Positions 1 to 9,393 are shown, counted from the first letter of the stretch. The stretch is DNA of 64,000 nucleotides from CAZUAQ01 sp964618455 (GCA_964618455.1 CAZUAQ010000003.1:62001-126000), one strand, 5' to 3'. The notes: generated by a model not told the origin, from the letters alone. Numbers and translations are program-made.

Positions 1-453
1 GAGGACGCCTGTCGGTTCATCCAGGGCAACGTGATGGCGGAGGAGACCTGGCAGCAGGTGCAGCCGCATGCTCCGTTCGATTTCACGCTGTGCTGCGGCA
101 TTTTGTATCACATTCCCGACTACCGATCGCTGTTGAAGATGCTGTCGGAGCACACGCGCGAGGCGGTGCTGATTGATACGCGCGTGGATTCGGAGGAATG
201 CGTCGTGGAAGAGCCGGGCGGGTGGTGCTTCGACGCGATCGTCGAGACGCGCGAAAAGATCGTGCCGCGACTCGACGGAATCACCGACACGATGGGCGAT
301 CTGGGTTTCACCGTGGAGCGAATTCAACCGCCGTCGATCCCTGTTCCGCAAGGGTTGCAGGGACCGGACGATTACAGCCAGGGCCATCGGGTGACGCTGT
401 TCTGTCGGCGGAATGCCGGCACGGAAGCCGCGAATGGGGCAAGTGTCGAATGA
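1..453 (+). CDS. SAM-dependent methyltransferase, C-terminal part (5' end outside window)
   Basis: The reading frame is open from the first base, so the gene begins upstream of the window; an internal ATG at 31 is not a convincing start. The visible 150 residues read like the second half of a class I SAM methyltransferase: FDFTLCCGILYHIPDYRSLLKML matches the motif IV/post-IV strand (a D-x-x-x-x-x-G-x-L-Y-H pattern) of DUF1698/Methyltransf_11-type enzymes. It ends in TGA that overlaps the ATG of the next gene by four bases (ATGA), which ties it to the polysaccharide operon. The substrate cannot be told; a sugar or lipid-linked glycan O-methylation is an inference from context. The glycine-rich SAM loop is not visible because it lies off the left edge. 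Confidence 0.75.
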   Translation, partial: EDACRFIQGNVMAEETWQQVQPHAPFDFTLCCGILYHIPDYRSLLKMLSEHTREAVLIDTRVDSEECVVEEPGGWCFDAIVETREKIVPRLDGITDTMGDLGFTVERIQPPSIPVPQGLQGPDDYSQGHRVTLFCRRNAGTEAANGASVE

Positions 454-1514
454 AAAGGATGAACGCAATCCGGTCCGCGGTGAACGCCGCGCGGCGGCAG
501 GCGGTTCGTGGCGACGCGCGGCATCGGCCGATCGCGTCGGTGCAGATCGAACTGACCAATCATTGCAATTACCGGTGCCGCTTCTGCCCGCAGGCACAGT
601 ACCGCAAGCCGGAATTCGCGGAGGTTCCTTTCGATCGTGACAAGGGCTACATGGACGAGGAACTCTACCGCCACGTGCTCGATCAGGCGTACCATTACGC
701 ACGGGAAATCAATTTCAGCTTCTTCGGTGAGCCGATGATGCACCCGGACTTCCTGCGATTCCTCGACCTGCTGAAGGATCGCCCCTCGGATCTCCGCGTG
801 GTGATGAACACGAACCTGTCGTATGCGACACGCGATCATTTCGACAAGCTGATCGAGATCCACCTCGACGAACTGCGCATCAGTATCGACGCCGCCACAC
901 CGGAGACCTACGACATCGTCCGTCCCGGGAAGCACTTCGTGAGTCTCGACGGTGCGGTGCGGGAGGGTTTCCGTTTCGATGCCATCACCGCCAAGGTGGA
1001 GCACTGGTTCCGGCGATCGGATCACCGACCGACGCGCCACGTCTACACGGTCAACAGCCGGAATCTCGACGAACTGGAAGCCTACGTGCGGCGGTGGGGC
1101 GCTTTGCTGGGATCCGATGATGTGATCCTGGCGAAGAACGTCCTGACCTATGGCGGCAAGATCGACGATACGATGATTCGCGCGCACCCGTGCAATGTGT
1201 GGGACAGTGCTTACTTGACGGTGGACTGGCGCGGCGTGGTCAGCCCGTGCAATCTCGATACGAACATGGATCTGGCCATCGGATCGATCCGCGACGCCAC
1301 GATGATTGAGCTGCACGAGAGCCGGGAGCGGCAAAGGCTGCAGGCGTTGTCCAAGGCGCGATCAATTTCGCCCTGCCGCACCTGCGTCGACGCTAACAAC
1401 TGGGAGCGCAACGTGGTGTTTCGCCGTGGGGAGGTCTGGGACGAGACCATTCGAGACAGTTTTCTCACACCGAATGAGTCGTTTGTACCGCTGTCGCTGT
1501 CGGCGGTGAAGTGA
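450..1514 (+). CDS. Radical SAM protein with SPASM-like C-terminal region
   Basis: The protein is 354 residues from the ATG at 450, which overlaps the preceding stop by four bases. Residues 39-46 carry C39-x3-C43-x2-C46, the radical SAM [4Fe-4S] motif, followed by a GEPMMHPDF segment typical of the GGE-like SAM contact and a barrel of alternating strands and helices. The C-terminal third has further cysteines (HPCNVWD, VSPCNLDT, SPCRTC), the pattern of a SPASM domain that holds auxiliary iron-sulfur clusters. Enzymes of this type in polysaccharide loci modify sugars or small carriers, but the substrate here is not known. It sits between a methyltransferase and a sulfotransferase, so a decoration step on the glycan is a reasonable guess. 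Upstream in-frame codons exist back to 198 but run through the previous gene. Confidence 0.85.
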   Translation: MKRMNAIRSAVNAARRQAVRGDARHRPIASVQIELTNHCNYRCRFCPQAQYRKPEFAEVPFDRDKGYMDEELYRHVLDQAYHYAREINFSFFGEPMMHPDFLRFLDLLKDRPSDLRVVMNTNLSYATRDHFDKLIEIHLDELRISIDAATPETYDIVRPGKHFVSLDGAVREGFRFDAITAKVEHWFRRSDHRPTRHVYTVNSRNLDELEAYVRRWGALLGSDDVILAKNVLTYGGKIDDTMIRAHPCNVWDSAYLTVDWRGVVSPCNLDTNMDLAIGSIRDATMIELHESRERQRLQALSKARSISPCRTCVDANNWERNVVFRRGEVWDETIRDSFLTPNESFVPLSLSAVK

Positions 1515-1523
1515 TCGGAGAAT

Positions 1524-2474
1524 GTGGTGACGACACGGCGACATGCGATCGATCTCTCCGCCCCGGTGCTCTTTCTGGCAAGGGGCCACTCGGGGACATC
1601 CGCGCTGGCCCGCGTGCTGGAGGCCGCCGGAATCTACATGGGCGATCCGCGCGATGCCCGATCGCTCAACACCACGTACGACTGCCTGCCGTTCACGTAT
1701 GAGTTCCAGCGCACGCTGGTGCCGGAACTGTTCACGTACGGCGAAGGCTGTCGCGTCGACGCCCGGCGGGTCACGGCGGCGGGCACGCAGTGCCTCGCGC
1801 AGCATCTCAAGAACTATCGCGGCGGAGCGTGGGGCTTCAAGACCTGCGCGGGGATGTACGCCCATCCACTCTATCGGTACTTCTTTCCTCGGGCGCGTTA
1901 TATCCACCTCGTGCGCGACGGTCGGGACGTCGTGCTCTCCGGTGAAGGGCTCTTCCACCTGACGAATCCGCATTCCCGCGAGACGCACTGGGACTATTTC
2001 AAGATTCTTACCTTCGGGCTTACGAACGATATCGACGCCTGCCCGTTTGCATTTCCGGATCGCCCCTCGCCGGACGATGCGGTGATGCAGCATCGGTACT
2101 GGCTGCAGGCGCGATCCTGGTGCGAGCATGTCCGGATGATGCGCCATCTCGAAGCGACCGGTGCACTGTCGTCAGAAGTTCACACCATCCACTACGAAGC
2201 GCTATGCCGCCACCCGCGCGAGGAACTGGATCGACTCTTTGCGTTCCTGGAACTGCCGTTGCCTCAGGGCGTGCGCGCGCGGGCGGACGAATTCTTCCAC
2301 ACCGGATCCATCGGGCGGCATCGTCGACATTCGGAGATTACCGGTGAGATCCCCGAGGATCTCGATGCCATCTACGCTTCCATGGCGCCGGAATTGCGCG
2401 AGATGGGCTATACGACCGACGATCCTACGAAGGCGCATCGTGCCATGGCGGGAGCAGGAGTGACAGAAACATGA
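1524..2474 (+). CDS. Sulfotransferase family protein
   Basis: Predicted 316 residues from a GTG at 1524 (a second GTG follows at once at 1527). Near the N terminus VLFLARGHSGTSALARVLEAAG fits the 5'-phosphosulfate loop of PAPS sulfotransferases (R-S/G-G-T-S), and RYIHLVRDGRDVVLS around residue 130 is the 3'-phosphate binding motif with the characteristic R-D-G-R-D-V. These enzymes move sulfate from PAPS to a hydroxyl or amine. In this operon the acceptor is probably the exopolysaccharide, which would agree with marine planctomycete habits, but that is inference. The stop overlaps the next start by four bases. Confident on family, not on acceptor. Confidence 0.85.
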   Translation: MVTTRRHAIDLSAPVLFLARGHSGTSALARVLEAAGIYMGDPRDARSLNTTYDCLPFTYEFQRTLVPELFTYGEGCRVDARRVTAAGTQCLAQHLKNYRGGAWGFKTCAGMYAHPLYRYFFPRARYIHLVRDGRDVVLSGEGLFHLTNPHSRETHWDYFKILTFGLTNDIDACPFAFPDRPSPDDAVMQHRYWLQARSWCEHVRMMRHLEATGALSSEVHTIHYEALCRHPREELDRLFAFLELPLPQGVRARADEFFHTGSIGRHRRHSEITGEIPEDLDAIYASMAPELREMGYTTDDPTKAHRAMAGAGVTET

Positions 2475-3226
2475 ATGACATCCTGGAAGCGATCATCCGG
2501 ACCGAGACGGTCGAATCCGCCGACCGGGCGCAGCGGCTCAAGGTACATTCCTCGGTCTCGCCGGAGAAGGGCACCTTTCTCAAGGACCTGGTGATCGAAG
2601 CGAAGGCCGAGGTCACGCTGGAAACGGGCTGCCTGTACGGCATTTCGAGCATGTGGATCTGTGAAGGACTGCGCGAAGCGGGCGGCAAACGCCACATCGT
2701 GATCGACCCGTTTCAGATGAAGAAGCATCGTGGCGTGGGCATCGCCAACCTCGAACGCGCCGGCTTCGGTGACGTCGTGGAGTTCTTCGAGCAGCCGGGG
2801 CACCTGGCCCTGCCCGAGTTGGAAAAACGTGGGCAGGTCATCGACTTCGCCTTCATCGACGGGTGGCATACGTTCGATTACGCGCTGGTGGATTTCTTCT
2901 ATATCGATCACCTGCTTCGCGTGGGCGGCATCGTCGCTATCGACGACGTCAACCTGGTCCCGCTGAAAAAGCTCATGCGATACCTGCTGACCAATCGCCA
3001 CTACAAGGTGTTGCGCTGTTTCGCCGACCGCACCGAACCCTGGTTCAACCGGACGGAACGCGTTCTCTATCACGCCGGTCATCGTTTCGAAAGCGTGCGC
3101 CGTCACCTGAAGCCGGAGACGGCGGTGCGCGGGATCGATCTGGGTATCGAAGCGGGCAGCACTGCCATCGCGCTGGTCAAGGTCAAGGAAGACGATCGGG
3201 CGCCCGACTTCCACGCGGAATTCTGA
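2471..3226 (+). CDS. Class I SAM methyltransferase (Methyltransf_24-like)
   Basis: A 251-residue protein starting at the ATG at 2471, four bases inside the sulfotransferase gene, with CAGGAG about ten bases upstream. VTLETGCLYGISSMWICEGL resembles SAM motif I (E-x-G-x-x-x-G-x-S), HIVIDPFQ is motif II with its acidic residue, and IDFAFIDGWHTFDYALVDFFYIDHLLRVGGIVAIDDV is the motif IV-V region found in CmcI/Methyltransf_24 enzymes, which methylate sugars and hydroxylated natural products using a metal ion. The sugar O-methylation role is inferred from the neighbours. The D-G-x-H-x-Y/F-x-x-x-x-x-D pattern makes the family call fairly safe. Confidence 0.8.
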   Translation: MNDILEAIIRTETVESADRAQRLKVHSSVSPEKGTFLKDLVIEAKAEVTLETGCLYGISSMWICEGLREAGGKRHIVIDPFQMKKHRGVGIANLERAGFGDVVEFFEQPGHLALPELEKRGQVIDFAFIDGWHTFDYALVDFFYIDHLLRVGGIVAIDDVNLVPLKKLMRYLLTNRHYKVLRCFADRTEPWFNRTERVLYHAGHRFESVRRHLKPETAVRGIDLGIEAGSTAIALVKVKEDDRAPDFHAEF

Positions 3227-3271
3227 GCATCGGGGGCGTGAGAGGCCAGGGATCAGCCAGTCAGGTGTGTC

Positions 3272-4264
3272 ATGGAGCAGTTTCAACACAAGTTCAGCCG
3301 CCACGATGAACTGGTCGTCGTGATCTGCACGTACAACAACGCGCCGCTGCTGCGCAGGACGTTGGACACGCTCGAACGACAGGTGGAGGCAGAGCGTCTC
3401 TGGTCCACGCTGGTGATCAACAACAACAGTACGGACGAGACGGCGGCGGTGGTTGAAGAGTACATCGCCCGTCGACGAATCCCAGGATTGCGACTCATCA
3501 CCGAATCGAAGCAGGGCCTGGCTTTCGCCCGGCGCCGCGCGGTATCCGAGACGGCGAGTCCCTGGTTGGCCTTCGTGGATGACGATTGCCTGCTGGAGAA
3601 CGACTGGGTACGAGAAGCGCTGCGATTCATCCAGGCACATCCGGACATCGGCGGACTCGGCGGGCGGATCCACGTGCGCTGGGAAGGGGAACCCGAGCCG
3701 GTGATCCGCCGCTTCGCGACCAGCTACGCCGCGCAGGACTACGGAACCACCGCGCAACTCGTCACCGAGGAGTCAGCAGTGCGCCACCTCGTCGGTGCGG
3801 GGCTCATCCTTCGGCGCGAGGCGCTGCAGCGTTGTGGATGGCTGGAGACGGGAGTGTTCACGGGGCGAAAGGGAAAACGCCTGATGGCGGGTGAGGATAC
3901 CGAGATTGTCTTTCGCATCCGCAATGCCGGGTACGCCTTATGGTATGCCCCTTCCCTGAAGATGCAGCACTTCATCACGCAGCGCCGCATGACGCTTGAC
4001 TATCTCTGCCGGATGCAGCGCGGCTTCGGCCAGTCGCGCCCCATCACGCGCGACATGCGATTCAATCAGGTCCCGAGCTTCAACCGCCGGTGTCGCATCT
4101 TCGCCAGGCACCTGGTGGTCTTCATACGGCTGCTCAAGAGCGTGGTCTGCGATCATTGGCTCTCACGCAAGGCCCTCAGCGAGGATCAACGCGTCGGCCT
4201 TCACTTCGAACTCGGCCAACTCGAAGGCGCGTGGTTCTACCTGCGAAAGGGGTTCCCGCGATGA
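3272..4264 (+). CDS. Glycosyltransferase family 2
   Basis: The protein has 330 residues. ELVVVICTYNNAPLLRRTLDTL at the N terminus is the GT-A nucleotide-binding strand of GT2 enzymes, followed by VINNNSTDET and then WLAFVDDDCLLENDW, which supplies the DxD-type metal and nucleotide-sugar binding site near residue 100. LMAGEDTEIVFRIRNAGY near residue 210 is the catalytic-base ED motif. It should add one sugar to the growing lipid-linked glycan at the cytoplasmic face of the membrane; no membrane segment is seen. There is a 45-base gap before it, larger than at most junctions here, and its stop overlaps the following GT2 gene by four bases. Confidence 0.88.
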   Translation: MEQFQHKFSRHDELVVVICTYNNAPLLRRTLDTLERQVEAERLWSTLVINNNSTDETAAVVEEYIARRRIPGLRLITESKQGLAFARRRAVSETASPWLAFVDDDCLLENDWVREALRFIQAHPDIGGLGGRIHVRWEGEPEPVIRRFATSYAAQDYGTTAQLVTEESAVRHLVGAGLILRREALQRCGWLETGVFTGRKGKRLMAGEDTEIVFRIRNAGYALWYAPSLKMQHFITQRRMTLDYLCRMQRGFGQSRPITRDMRFNQVPSFNRRCRIFARHLVVFIRLLKSVVCDHWLSRKALSEDQRVGLHFELGQLEGAWFYLRKGFPR

Positions 4265-5220
4265 GTCTTTCGACGGCCGACCTGTCGGTGATCGTTCCCT
4301 GCCGCAATGCCGCCAGCACGCTGAGCGAGGCGCTGGAAAGTGCGCTGGCGCAGACCGCCATACCCCGGGAGATTCTCGTCATCGACGATCGCAGTCGGGA
4401 TGGCTCGGTGAAGGTCGCGCGCCAGTTCGGATCGATCGTCCGTGTACTGCGGAATCCGCAAGGCGGGCCGGGGGCGGCGCGGCGGTTGGGTGTGCGGCAG
4501 GCGGCAGGCAAATACATCGCCTACGTGGATGCCGACGACGTCATCGCACCGGAGAAACACGAACGGCAACTGGAGATCATGGACCGCGCTTCGGCATGGA
4601 CCGTGGTGCATACAGGCTCGACCCGCTTCGGAAAGGACGGGGTGCGTTCGACGGCAGGAATTCTCGACGGCAGTCAGGCCCAGGGGCAATGCACCAAGGT
4701 GATCTTCGTGTCGAACCCGGTATGCGGCGCGTCCACCATGTGGCGGCGCTCGGTCCTGCTGGAGCTGGGCAATTACGACGCGGACATGCGCGGCTCGGAG
4801 GACTTTCTCATGTCGCTGCTGGCGTCGACGCGATGCGATTTCGTTCACATCGACATGCCGCTCTATCACCGACGCCGGCACGAGGGCAATGTCACCAACC
4901 GGCGAGCGATGATGGCCTACTACCATTGGCTGGCGCAGGATCGGTTTCGCCGGCGTTGTCCGAAGTCGTTTGCGCGCCTGGGCGCCGAGCTAATTCATCA
5001 ACACATGACGCAGCCGGTTATCCGTGCCGCCAAGCAGGCGTACTGGGACCGGGACATGCCCCGCGACGTTCCGTTAATGCCTCTGGCGGTTTCGTTGGCT
5101 CCGGAGGATACCGAGCTGGTCCGGATGCAGAAGCGCGCGGCGATTCCACCGGTCGTCCTGCGGCTCTGGGATCGCATGCAGCAGTGTCGCGCGCACCTCT
5201 TGCGCGGAGGTGCTTCATGA
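4261..5220 (+). CDS. Glycosyltransferase family 2
   Basis: A 319-residue GT-A fold protein beginning at the ATG at 4261, which overlaps the upstream stop; AAAGGGG precedes it. Longer in-frame extensions upstream run over the previous gene and are rejected. DLSVIVPCRNAASTLSEAL, EILVIDDRSRDGS and KYIAYVDADDVIAPEKHE give the nucleotide-binding strand, the second aspartate loop and the DxD motif, and GSEDFLMSLL carries the catalytic acidic pair. The C-terminal 100 residues are basic and helical. It is a second, diverged GT2 next to the first; they probably act on successive residues of the same repeat unit. Confidence 0.88.
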   Translation: MSLSTADLSVIVPCRNAASTLSEALESALAQTAIPREILVIDDRSRDGSVKVARQFGSIVRVLRNPQGGPGAARRLGVRQAAGKYIAYVDADDVIAPEKHERQLEIMDRASAWTVVHTGSTRFGKDGVRSTAGILDGSQAQGQCTKVIFVSNPVCGASTMWRRSVLLELGNYDADMRGSEDFLMSLLASTRCDFVHIDMPLYHRRRHEGNVTNRRAMMAYYHWLAQDRFRRRCPKSFARLGAELIHQHMTQPVIRAAKQAYWDRDMPRDVPLMPLAVSLAPEDTELVRMQKRAAIPPVVLRLWDRMQQCRAHLLRGGAS

Positions 5221-6506
5221 TGCCCGGCCGACGCATCGACAGCGCACGCCACATCGTCCTGGTGACCGCCAACCCCGCCGCGACGGGAGGCATGCAGACC
5301 TTCACGCGCTATCTGACGCGCACGCTGCGCGACGGCGGATGGCGCGTCACGCTCGCAATATCCGGAGAGAACATCTACTCGCACGATGCCGCACTCCAGG
5401 AAGAATCTCCCCGGATCGAAAACGTGAACTGGATCGATGAATCGCTGGGCGGGGACCGGGAGTATCGTTTATGCAGGATCGCTCGTCGACGCCGCTGGTT
5501 CCGGCAGCACCGCCCGGATGTCGCGCTCTTCGTGCAATCGTCGAACACACCGTACCGGGCGTCGGTCGCGGGCGCATGGCTGGCGGGCATACCCGTCGTC
5601 GTGACCCACCGTACGCTGCCCTGGCCGATTGACGACGTCGGCTCGCGACGTCACTGCTTTGGATTGCTACCGGGGCTCGGTCTCTATCGACGAAGATCGG
5701 TGTTCCGCACGCGCTTGACGGCACATCTCGCGCAACGCGTGGTGTTTAACAGCGAAGCGGTCCGTACGGCATACGAGGCGTTCTACGGATACCCGCCTCG
5801 AAAGGCGCGCGTCATTCCCAACGCTGTTGCTGAAATAACCGGAAGTCCAACGAGACGGGAGCGCGCGAGTCGTGCGTCCTGGGTCGTCGGTTACGTCGGC
5901 CGACTGGGCAAAGAGAAGCGGGTGGACTTGCTGATTCGTGCCGTGGCTGAATCGAAAGGTGAAGCCGATCTGCGCGTTGTCATTTACGGTGATGGCCCTG
6001 AACGCGATGCACTGCAGGATCTTGCCGCGGAGCTGGGCATCGCGGACCGCGTGGCGTTCAAGGGCATCACCACTCAAACGGCATCCGTATGGAGAGCGCT
6101 GGATCTCTTCGTCATGCCGTCGGACCGCGAATCCTCAAGCAACGCCGTGCTGGAAGCCCAGGCGGCAGGTGTGCCGGTCATTGTGAGCGGCGTCGGCGGC
6201 CTGCCGGAGCTGGTGGATCACGGACAGGCAGGCGCGATCTTTCCTTCGGGCGATGCCCGGGCATTGGCCGAAGCGATCTCGACGCTGATCAGGCATCCCG
6301 AGCGGTCACGACAACTGGCCGTGGCGGGACACGCACGGGCAATGCACTTCCATGCAGCCGACGTCGTCTCCCGCCAATGGCTGACGCTGTTGGACGATGT
6401 ATGCACGCGACGCCGCCCGCAAAGCCCTCGCGTGGTGTCTGATTCAATGAGCAAAGCAGCGATGCCCAGGGATGGGCTGCCGATCTCGGCCGGGGGGGAT
6501 GCATGA
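5217..6506 (+). CDS. Glycosyltransferase family 4 (GT-B fold)
   Basis: Predicted 429 residues from the ATG at 5217 (or the immediately following ATG at 5220), overlapping the preceding stop as ATGATG. The N-terminal Rossmann half holds NPAATGGMQTFTRYLTRTL, the usual G-G glycine loop, and the C-terminal half holds VVGYVGRLGKEKRVDLLIRAV, DLFVMPSDRESSSNAVLEAQAAG and PVIVSGVGGLPELV, which is the Glycos_transf_1 signature with the E-x7-E element. It should transfer an NDP-sugar with retention of configuration. Start and stop both overlap neighbours, so it is translationally coupled within the operon. Confidence 0.88.
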   Translation: MMPGRRIDSARHIVLVTANPAATGGMQTFTRYLTRTLRDGGWRVTLAISGENIYSHDAALQEESPRIENVNWIDESLGGDREYRLCRIARRRRWFRQHRPDVALFVQSSNTPYRASVAGAWLAGIPVVVTHRTLPWPIDDVGSRRHCFGLLPGLGLYRRRSVFRTRLTAHLAQRVVFNSEAVRTAYEAFYGYPPRKARVIPNAVAEITGSPTRRERASRASWVVGYVGRLGKEKRVDLLIRAVAESKGEADLRVVIYGDGPERDALQDLAAELGIADRVAFKGITTQTASVWRALDLFVMPSDRESSSNAVLEAQAAGVPVIVSGVGGLPELVDHGQAGAIFPSGDARALAEAISTLIRHPERSRQLAVAGHARAMHFHAADVVSRQWLTLLDDVCTRRRPQSPRVVSDSMSKAAMPRDGLPISAGGDA

Positions 6507-8449
6507 GGCCCGGAATCTATCTTGTTTGCGATCCCTGTGTACGCGCTGCACGCGAATCCGTGGCACGCATGGCCTACAACGCCGGACTGCGCTCGGGATC
6601 GGAACTGCCCGCCGGGTGTGGGCGCGACTGGGCAGCGCTGGCGGTGCCCCCCGCGGCGGAGACGGCAGGGATCGGCGCGGATATTCACGTCGAGGGGGGT
6701 GACGTCCTGATCTGGTCGGGCGAAATCGTACCGCCTGTCGACGCCATGTCAGCCTTCAGGTCGAAGGGAGATGCCCGATCGGATCGCAGTCACGCCTTGC
6801 TGCAACAACTTCGCGAGCAGGGTACGGAAAGCCTGGCGGAGGTCGATGGTTCGTTCTGCGGTGCCTGGTACGAAGCGCGGCGTCACCGCTGGACGATCTT
6901 CAACGATCGGTTCGGGCAGTTTCCCGTCTTCTGGACGGCGAGTGCGGAACTGCTCACGCTCGCGCCCCACGCGCGCTTGAGTTGGTTGGGCAGTAACGAG
7001 CCACTGCAGTACGACGAACGTGGCGTCACCGATCTGCTTCGTACCGGCAACATGGTCGATGATCATACGCTTCTCGAAGGCGTACACTGGCTCAAGCCGG
7101 GCCATGTGCTCTACTGGGGTGAGGAAGGTTGTGGCAGTTATGCCTATTGGGATCTCAGCCGACTGCTTTCGCGGAACGCACCGCTGGACAAGCTCAACTT
7201 CGCCCTGGACACCTACCGCCACGCCCTGCGGGACACGCTCGAGCGTCACACGAACAGTGACGCGGAGGTCGCCCTGGGCATCAGCGGAGGCATGGATTCC
7301 CGCGTCTATCTCGCGACCTGTGATGCCCTGCATCGAACGCCGTCCTGCTTCACAATGGGCTTTCCCTTCAGCGAAGATGTGCGCTACGGCCGGCAAGCCG
7401 CCCGCGCTGTAGACGCACAGCACGACTGGATTCCGCTTCGTCCCGAAAGCAGCATCCCCGCATTGGAAAGCGCGATCGTGGACTCTGACGGGCTGCTCAC
7501 GGCATCGCATCTGTCCGGCGCGTCGGCAGTGCGCGACTATCTCGCGCGGCACACCGGCCGAGTGCTGCTCGATGGCTACTATCACGGGGCCCAGGCGGGG
7601 CAGTACATTCCTGCCGATGAGGAGGTTGCCTGGGACGATCCGCCGCACAGCCGCTCATGGGCTCGTCGTTTCCTGCATGCGGGGATCGATCATCACGTTT
7701 TACAGACGATGCTCTATCCCGATCTGGCGCGCGACAGCTACCGTCGGTGGAAGACACAGATCAACGACCGTTATCACCGCGCGCCTTTCGAGGATCGGCT
7801 TCAGAGGAGCGAGTATACGATCATCGCCGGACGCAGCGGGCGTATTGATGTGCTCGGCACCGCCTTGCTGCGCGATCACGTTCATGTCCGGACACCCGCC
7901 TGCGAGAAGTCCATGCTGGCCTGGATGGTGAACACCAGTCCGACACTGCGCCGCGGCAAGCAGTTGTGCATCGAGTACGTCCGACGCCACCACCCCGCCT
8001 TGGCACGTGTGCAGCGGGCGAACTCCGGCGGCATGCCCATCGACGATGATCGCTGGCTGCGCGAGAAGTGCTGGCAGCGCGAACGCGTGCATCGCTGGTA
8101 CGCGGCGGCGCGCTATCCGACGGCGCGACGCTGGGGTCTCCAGAGCGATGCCATGCGCGCGTGGACGTTCCACCACTGGATGCGTTCGGGGCGACTGGAC
8201 ATCCTGCGCGACAAGGATGCTCGCATCCTCCACTGGCTTCGCCCGGAGAGCGTGAACCATCACTGGGAAGAGGCGGTTCGCGATCCGGAAGAGGGGCGGT
8301 ATCTCTTCGGACCGGCAACCATCGAAGTGGCCCTTCGCAGTCTCGACGAACTGAGCCGCCAACTTCCCGTCGCGCCGGACCAGTTGATCCGGTTCCGTAA
8401 TCTCCTGCCCGGAACGCCGGCGAGGACCGATAATCGCGTGATGGCGTGA
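6503..8449 (+). CDS. Asparagine-synthase-like protein without the N-terminal cysteine nucleophile
   Basis: The 648-residue protein has the two-part plan of AsnB: an N-terminal half with WTIFNDRFGQFPVFW and a synthetase half with LGISGGMDSRVYLA around residue 260, the SGGxDS PP-loop that binds ATP. In glutamine-hydrolysing AsnB the chain starts Met-Cys-Gly and the cysteine becomes the nucleophile. Here the start, Met-Arg-Pro-Gly, lacks it, so glutaminase activity is doubtful and ammonia or another amine may be the donor. Such proteins occur in polysaccharide clusters and in peptide cyclisation. It overlaps the GT4 gene upstream by four bases. A second, complete AsnB lies at 18569. Product: amide formation on an uronic-acid-type sugar or an unknown acid, inferred. 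Confidence 0.82.
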   Translation: MRPGIYLVCDPCVRAARESVARMAYNAGLRSGSELPAGCGRDWAALAVPPAAETAGIGADIHVEGGDVLIWSGEIVPPVDAMSAFRSKGDARSDRSHALLQQLREQGTESLAEVDGSFCGAWYEARRHRWTIFNDRFGQFPVFWTASAELLTLAPHARLSWLGSNEPLQYDERGVTDLLRTGNMVDDHTLLEGVHWLKPGHVLYWGEEGCGSYAYWDLSRLLSRNAPLDKLNFALDTYRHALRDTLERHTNSDAEVALGISGGMDSRVYLATCDALHRTPSCFTMGFPFSEDVRYGRQAARAVDAQHDWIPLRPESSIPALESAIVDSDGLLTASHLSGASAVRDYLARHTGRVLLDGYYHGAQAGQYIPADEEVAWDDPPHSRSWARRFLHAGIDHHVLQTMLYPDLARDSYRRWKTQINDRYHRAPFEDRLQRSEYTIIAGRSGRIDVLGTALLRDHVHVRTPACEKSMLAWMVNTSPTLRRGKQLCIEYVRRHHPALARVQRANSGGMPIDDDRWLREKCWQRERVHRWYAAARYPTARRWGLQSDAMRAWTFHHWMRSGRLDILRDKDARILHWLRPESVNHHWEEAVRDPEEGRYLFGPATIEVALRSLDELSRQLPVAPDQLIRFRNLLPGTPARTDNRVMA

Positions 8450-8595
8450 TGTGTTGGCCGCTATTATGGGACTTCCTTGATTTCCACGCCTTCTGCCGGG
8501 GCTACCTCAACTCCGCCCGGGAAAGACCGATATCAAACAGGAGTGACTGATTATCGGGTGCAGGTGCGCGCCCGAAACGAGGAGACACGCCAGCG

Positions 8596-9393
8596 ATGAC
8601 CATGAGTGCGATGCCGGATAGGCCCTATGAACCGCTCAGCTACTGGAGCAATCGCTTGAAGGAGGGATCGCGCCTGGCTGCAACCGGTACGCGCCCGTTC
8701 GGCGAGGAGTATCAGCGCTATCTCTATCGCCTCAAGGAGCGGTCCATCACACGTATCCTGCGGCCGTACCGGGATCGCATCCAGGACGGACGCGTGCTCA
8801 ATGTCGGCTGTGGATGGGGTTACTTTGAACCCATGTTCAAACGGATGGGTGCACGGGAAGTCGTAGGTGTCGATTTCGTTGACGAAACGATTCGGGAATT
8901 GAAGGCCACCCGGCCCGAATTTGAGTACCACCGCGCGAATATCAGCGAGCCGTGGCCGGTCGCATTGCAGGGGCGAACCTTCGATCTCGTCACTTCCATC
9001 GATGTTCTTTATCACATTGTCCATCCGGAGTCGTTCACGCACGCGCTGCGCAATCTCTGTGGTGCGTGTGACCCCGACGGGGGTTTGCTGATGTGGTCCG
9101 ATGCTCCGCAACGGAAGAACTCCGAAGCGCACCCCCATTGTCGATACCGCACCCGTCAGGACTACCAGCCTGAGCTCGAGAGGCACGGGTTCATCGTTCG
9201 CGAAACGATGCCGATGTATCACCTTTTCGACAATTACTGGTCATGGTCCGAGTTCGCGGCAGATCATCCGCGCCTGTGTTACCCCCTGATGTATACCTTC
9301 GATTGCTTTTTCGCGCGCTGGGGCGGTCGGCCGGATTCCAACGTGCTCACCCTGGCCTCGCGGGTCGCCGTGGAGGAGGGCGCCACGTGCTGA
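8596..9393 (+). CDS. Class I SAM methyltransferase
   Basis: A 265-residue protein. RVLNVGCGWGYFEPMFKRMG is SAM motif I (V-G-C-G-x-G), EVVGVDFVDETI gives the acidic residue of motif II, and TFDLVTSIDVLYHIVHPESF is motif IV with the D-V-L-Y-H pattern of Methyltransf_11/23 enzymes. The start at 8596 has AGGAG ten bases upstream; an alternative ATG lies at 8602. A gap of 146 bases precedes it, the largest within the operon, so an internal promoter is possible, though no convincing -35/-10 pair was seen. The stop overlaps the next gene by seven bases. Confidence 0.85.
   Translation: MTMSAMPDRPYEPLSYWSNRLKEGSRLAATGTRPFGEEYQRYLYRLKERSITRILRPYRDRIQDGRVLNVGCGWGYFEPMFKRMGAREVVGVDFVDETIRELKATRPEFEYHRANISEPWPVALQGRTFDLVTSIDVLYHIVHPESFTHALRNLCGACDPDGGLLMWSDAPQRKNSEAHPHCRYRTRQDYQPELERHGFIVRETMPMYHLFDNYWSWSEFAADHPRLCYPLMYTFDCFFARWGGRPDSNVLTLASRVAVEEGATC

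Noticed and set aside
3996..5216. N-terminal extension of the GT4 protein that begins at 5217
   Set aside because: The extension runs through the two GT2 genes in another frame, is rich in arginine and low in family likeness, while the GT4 fold starts cleanly at 5217.
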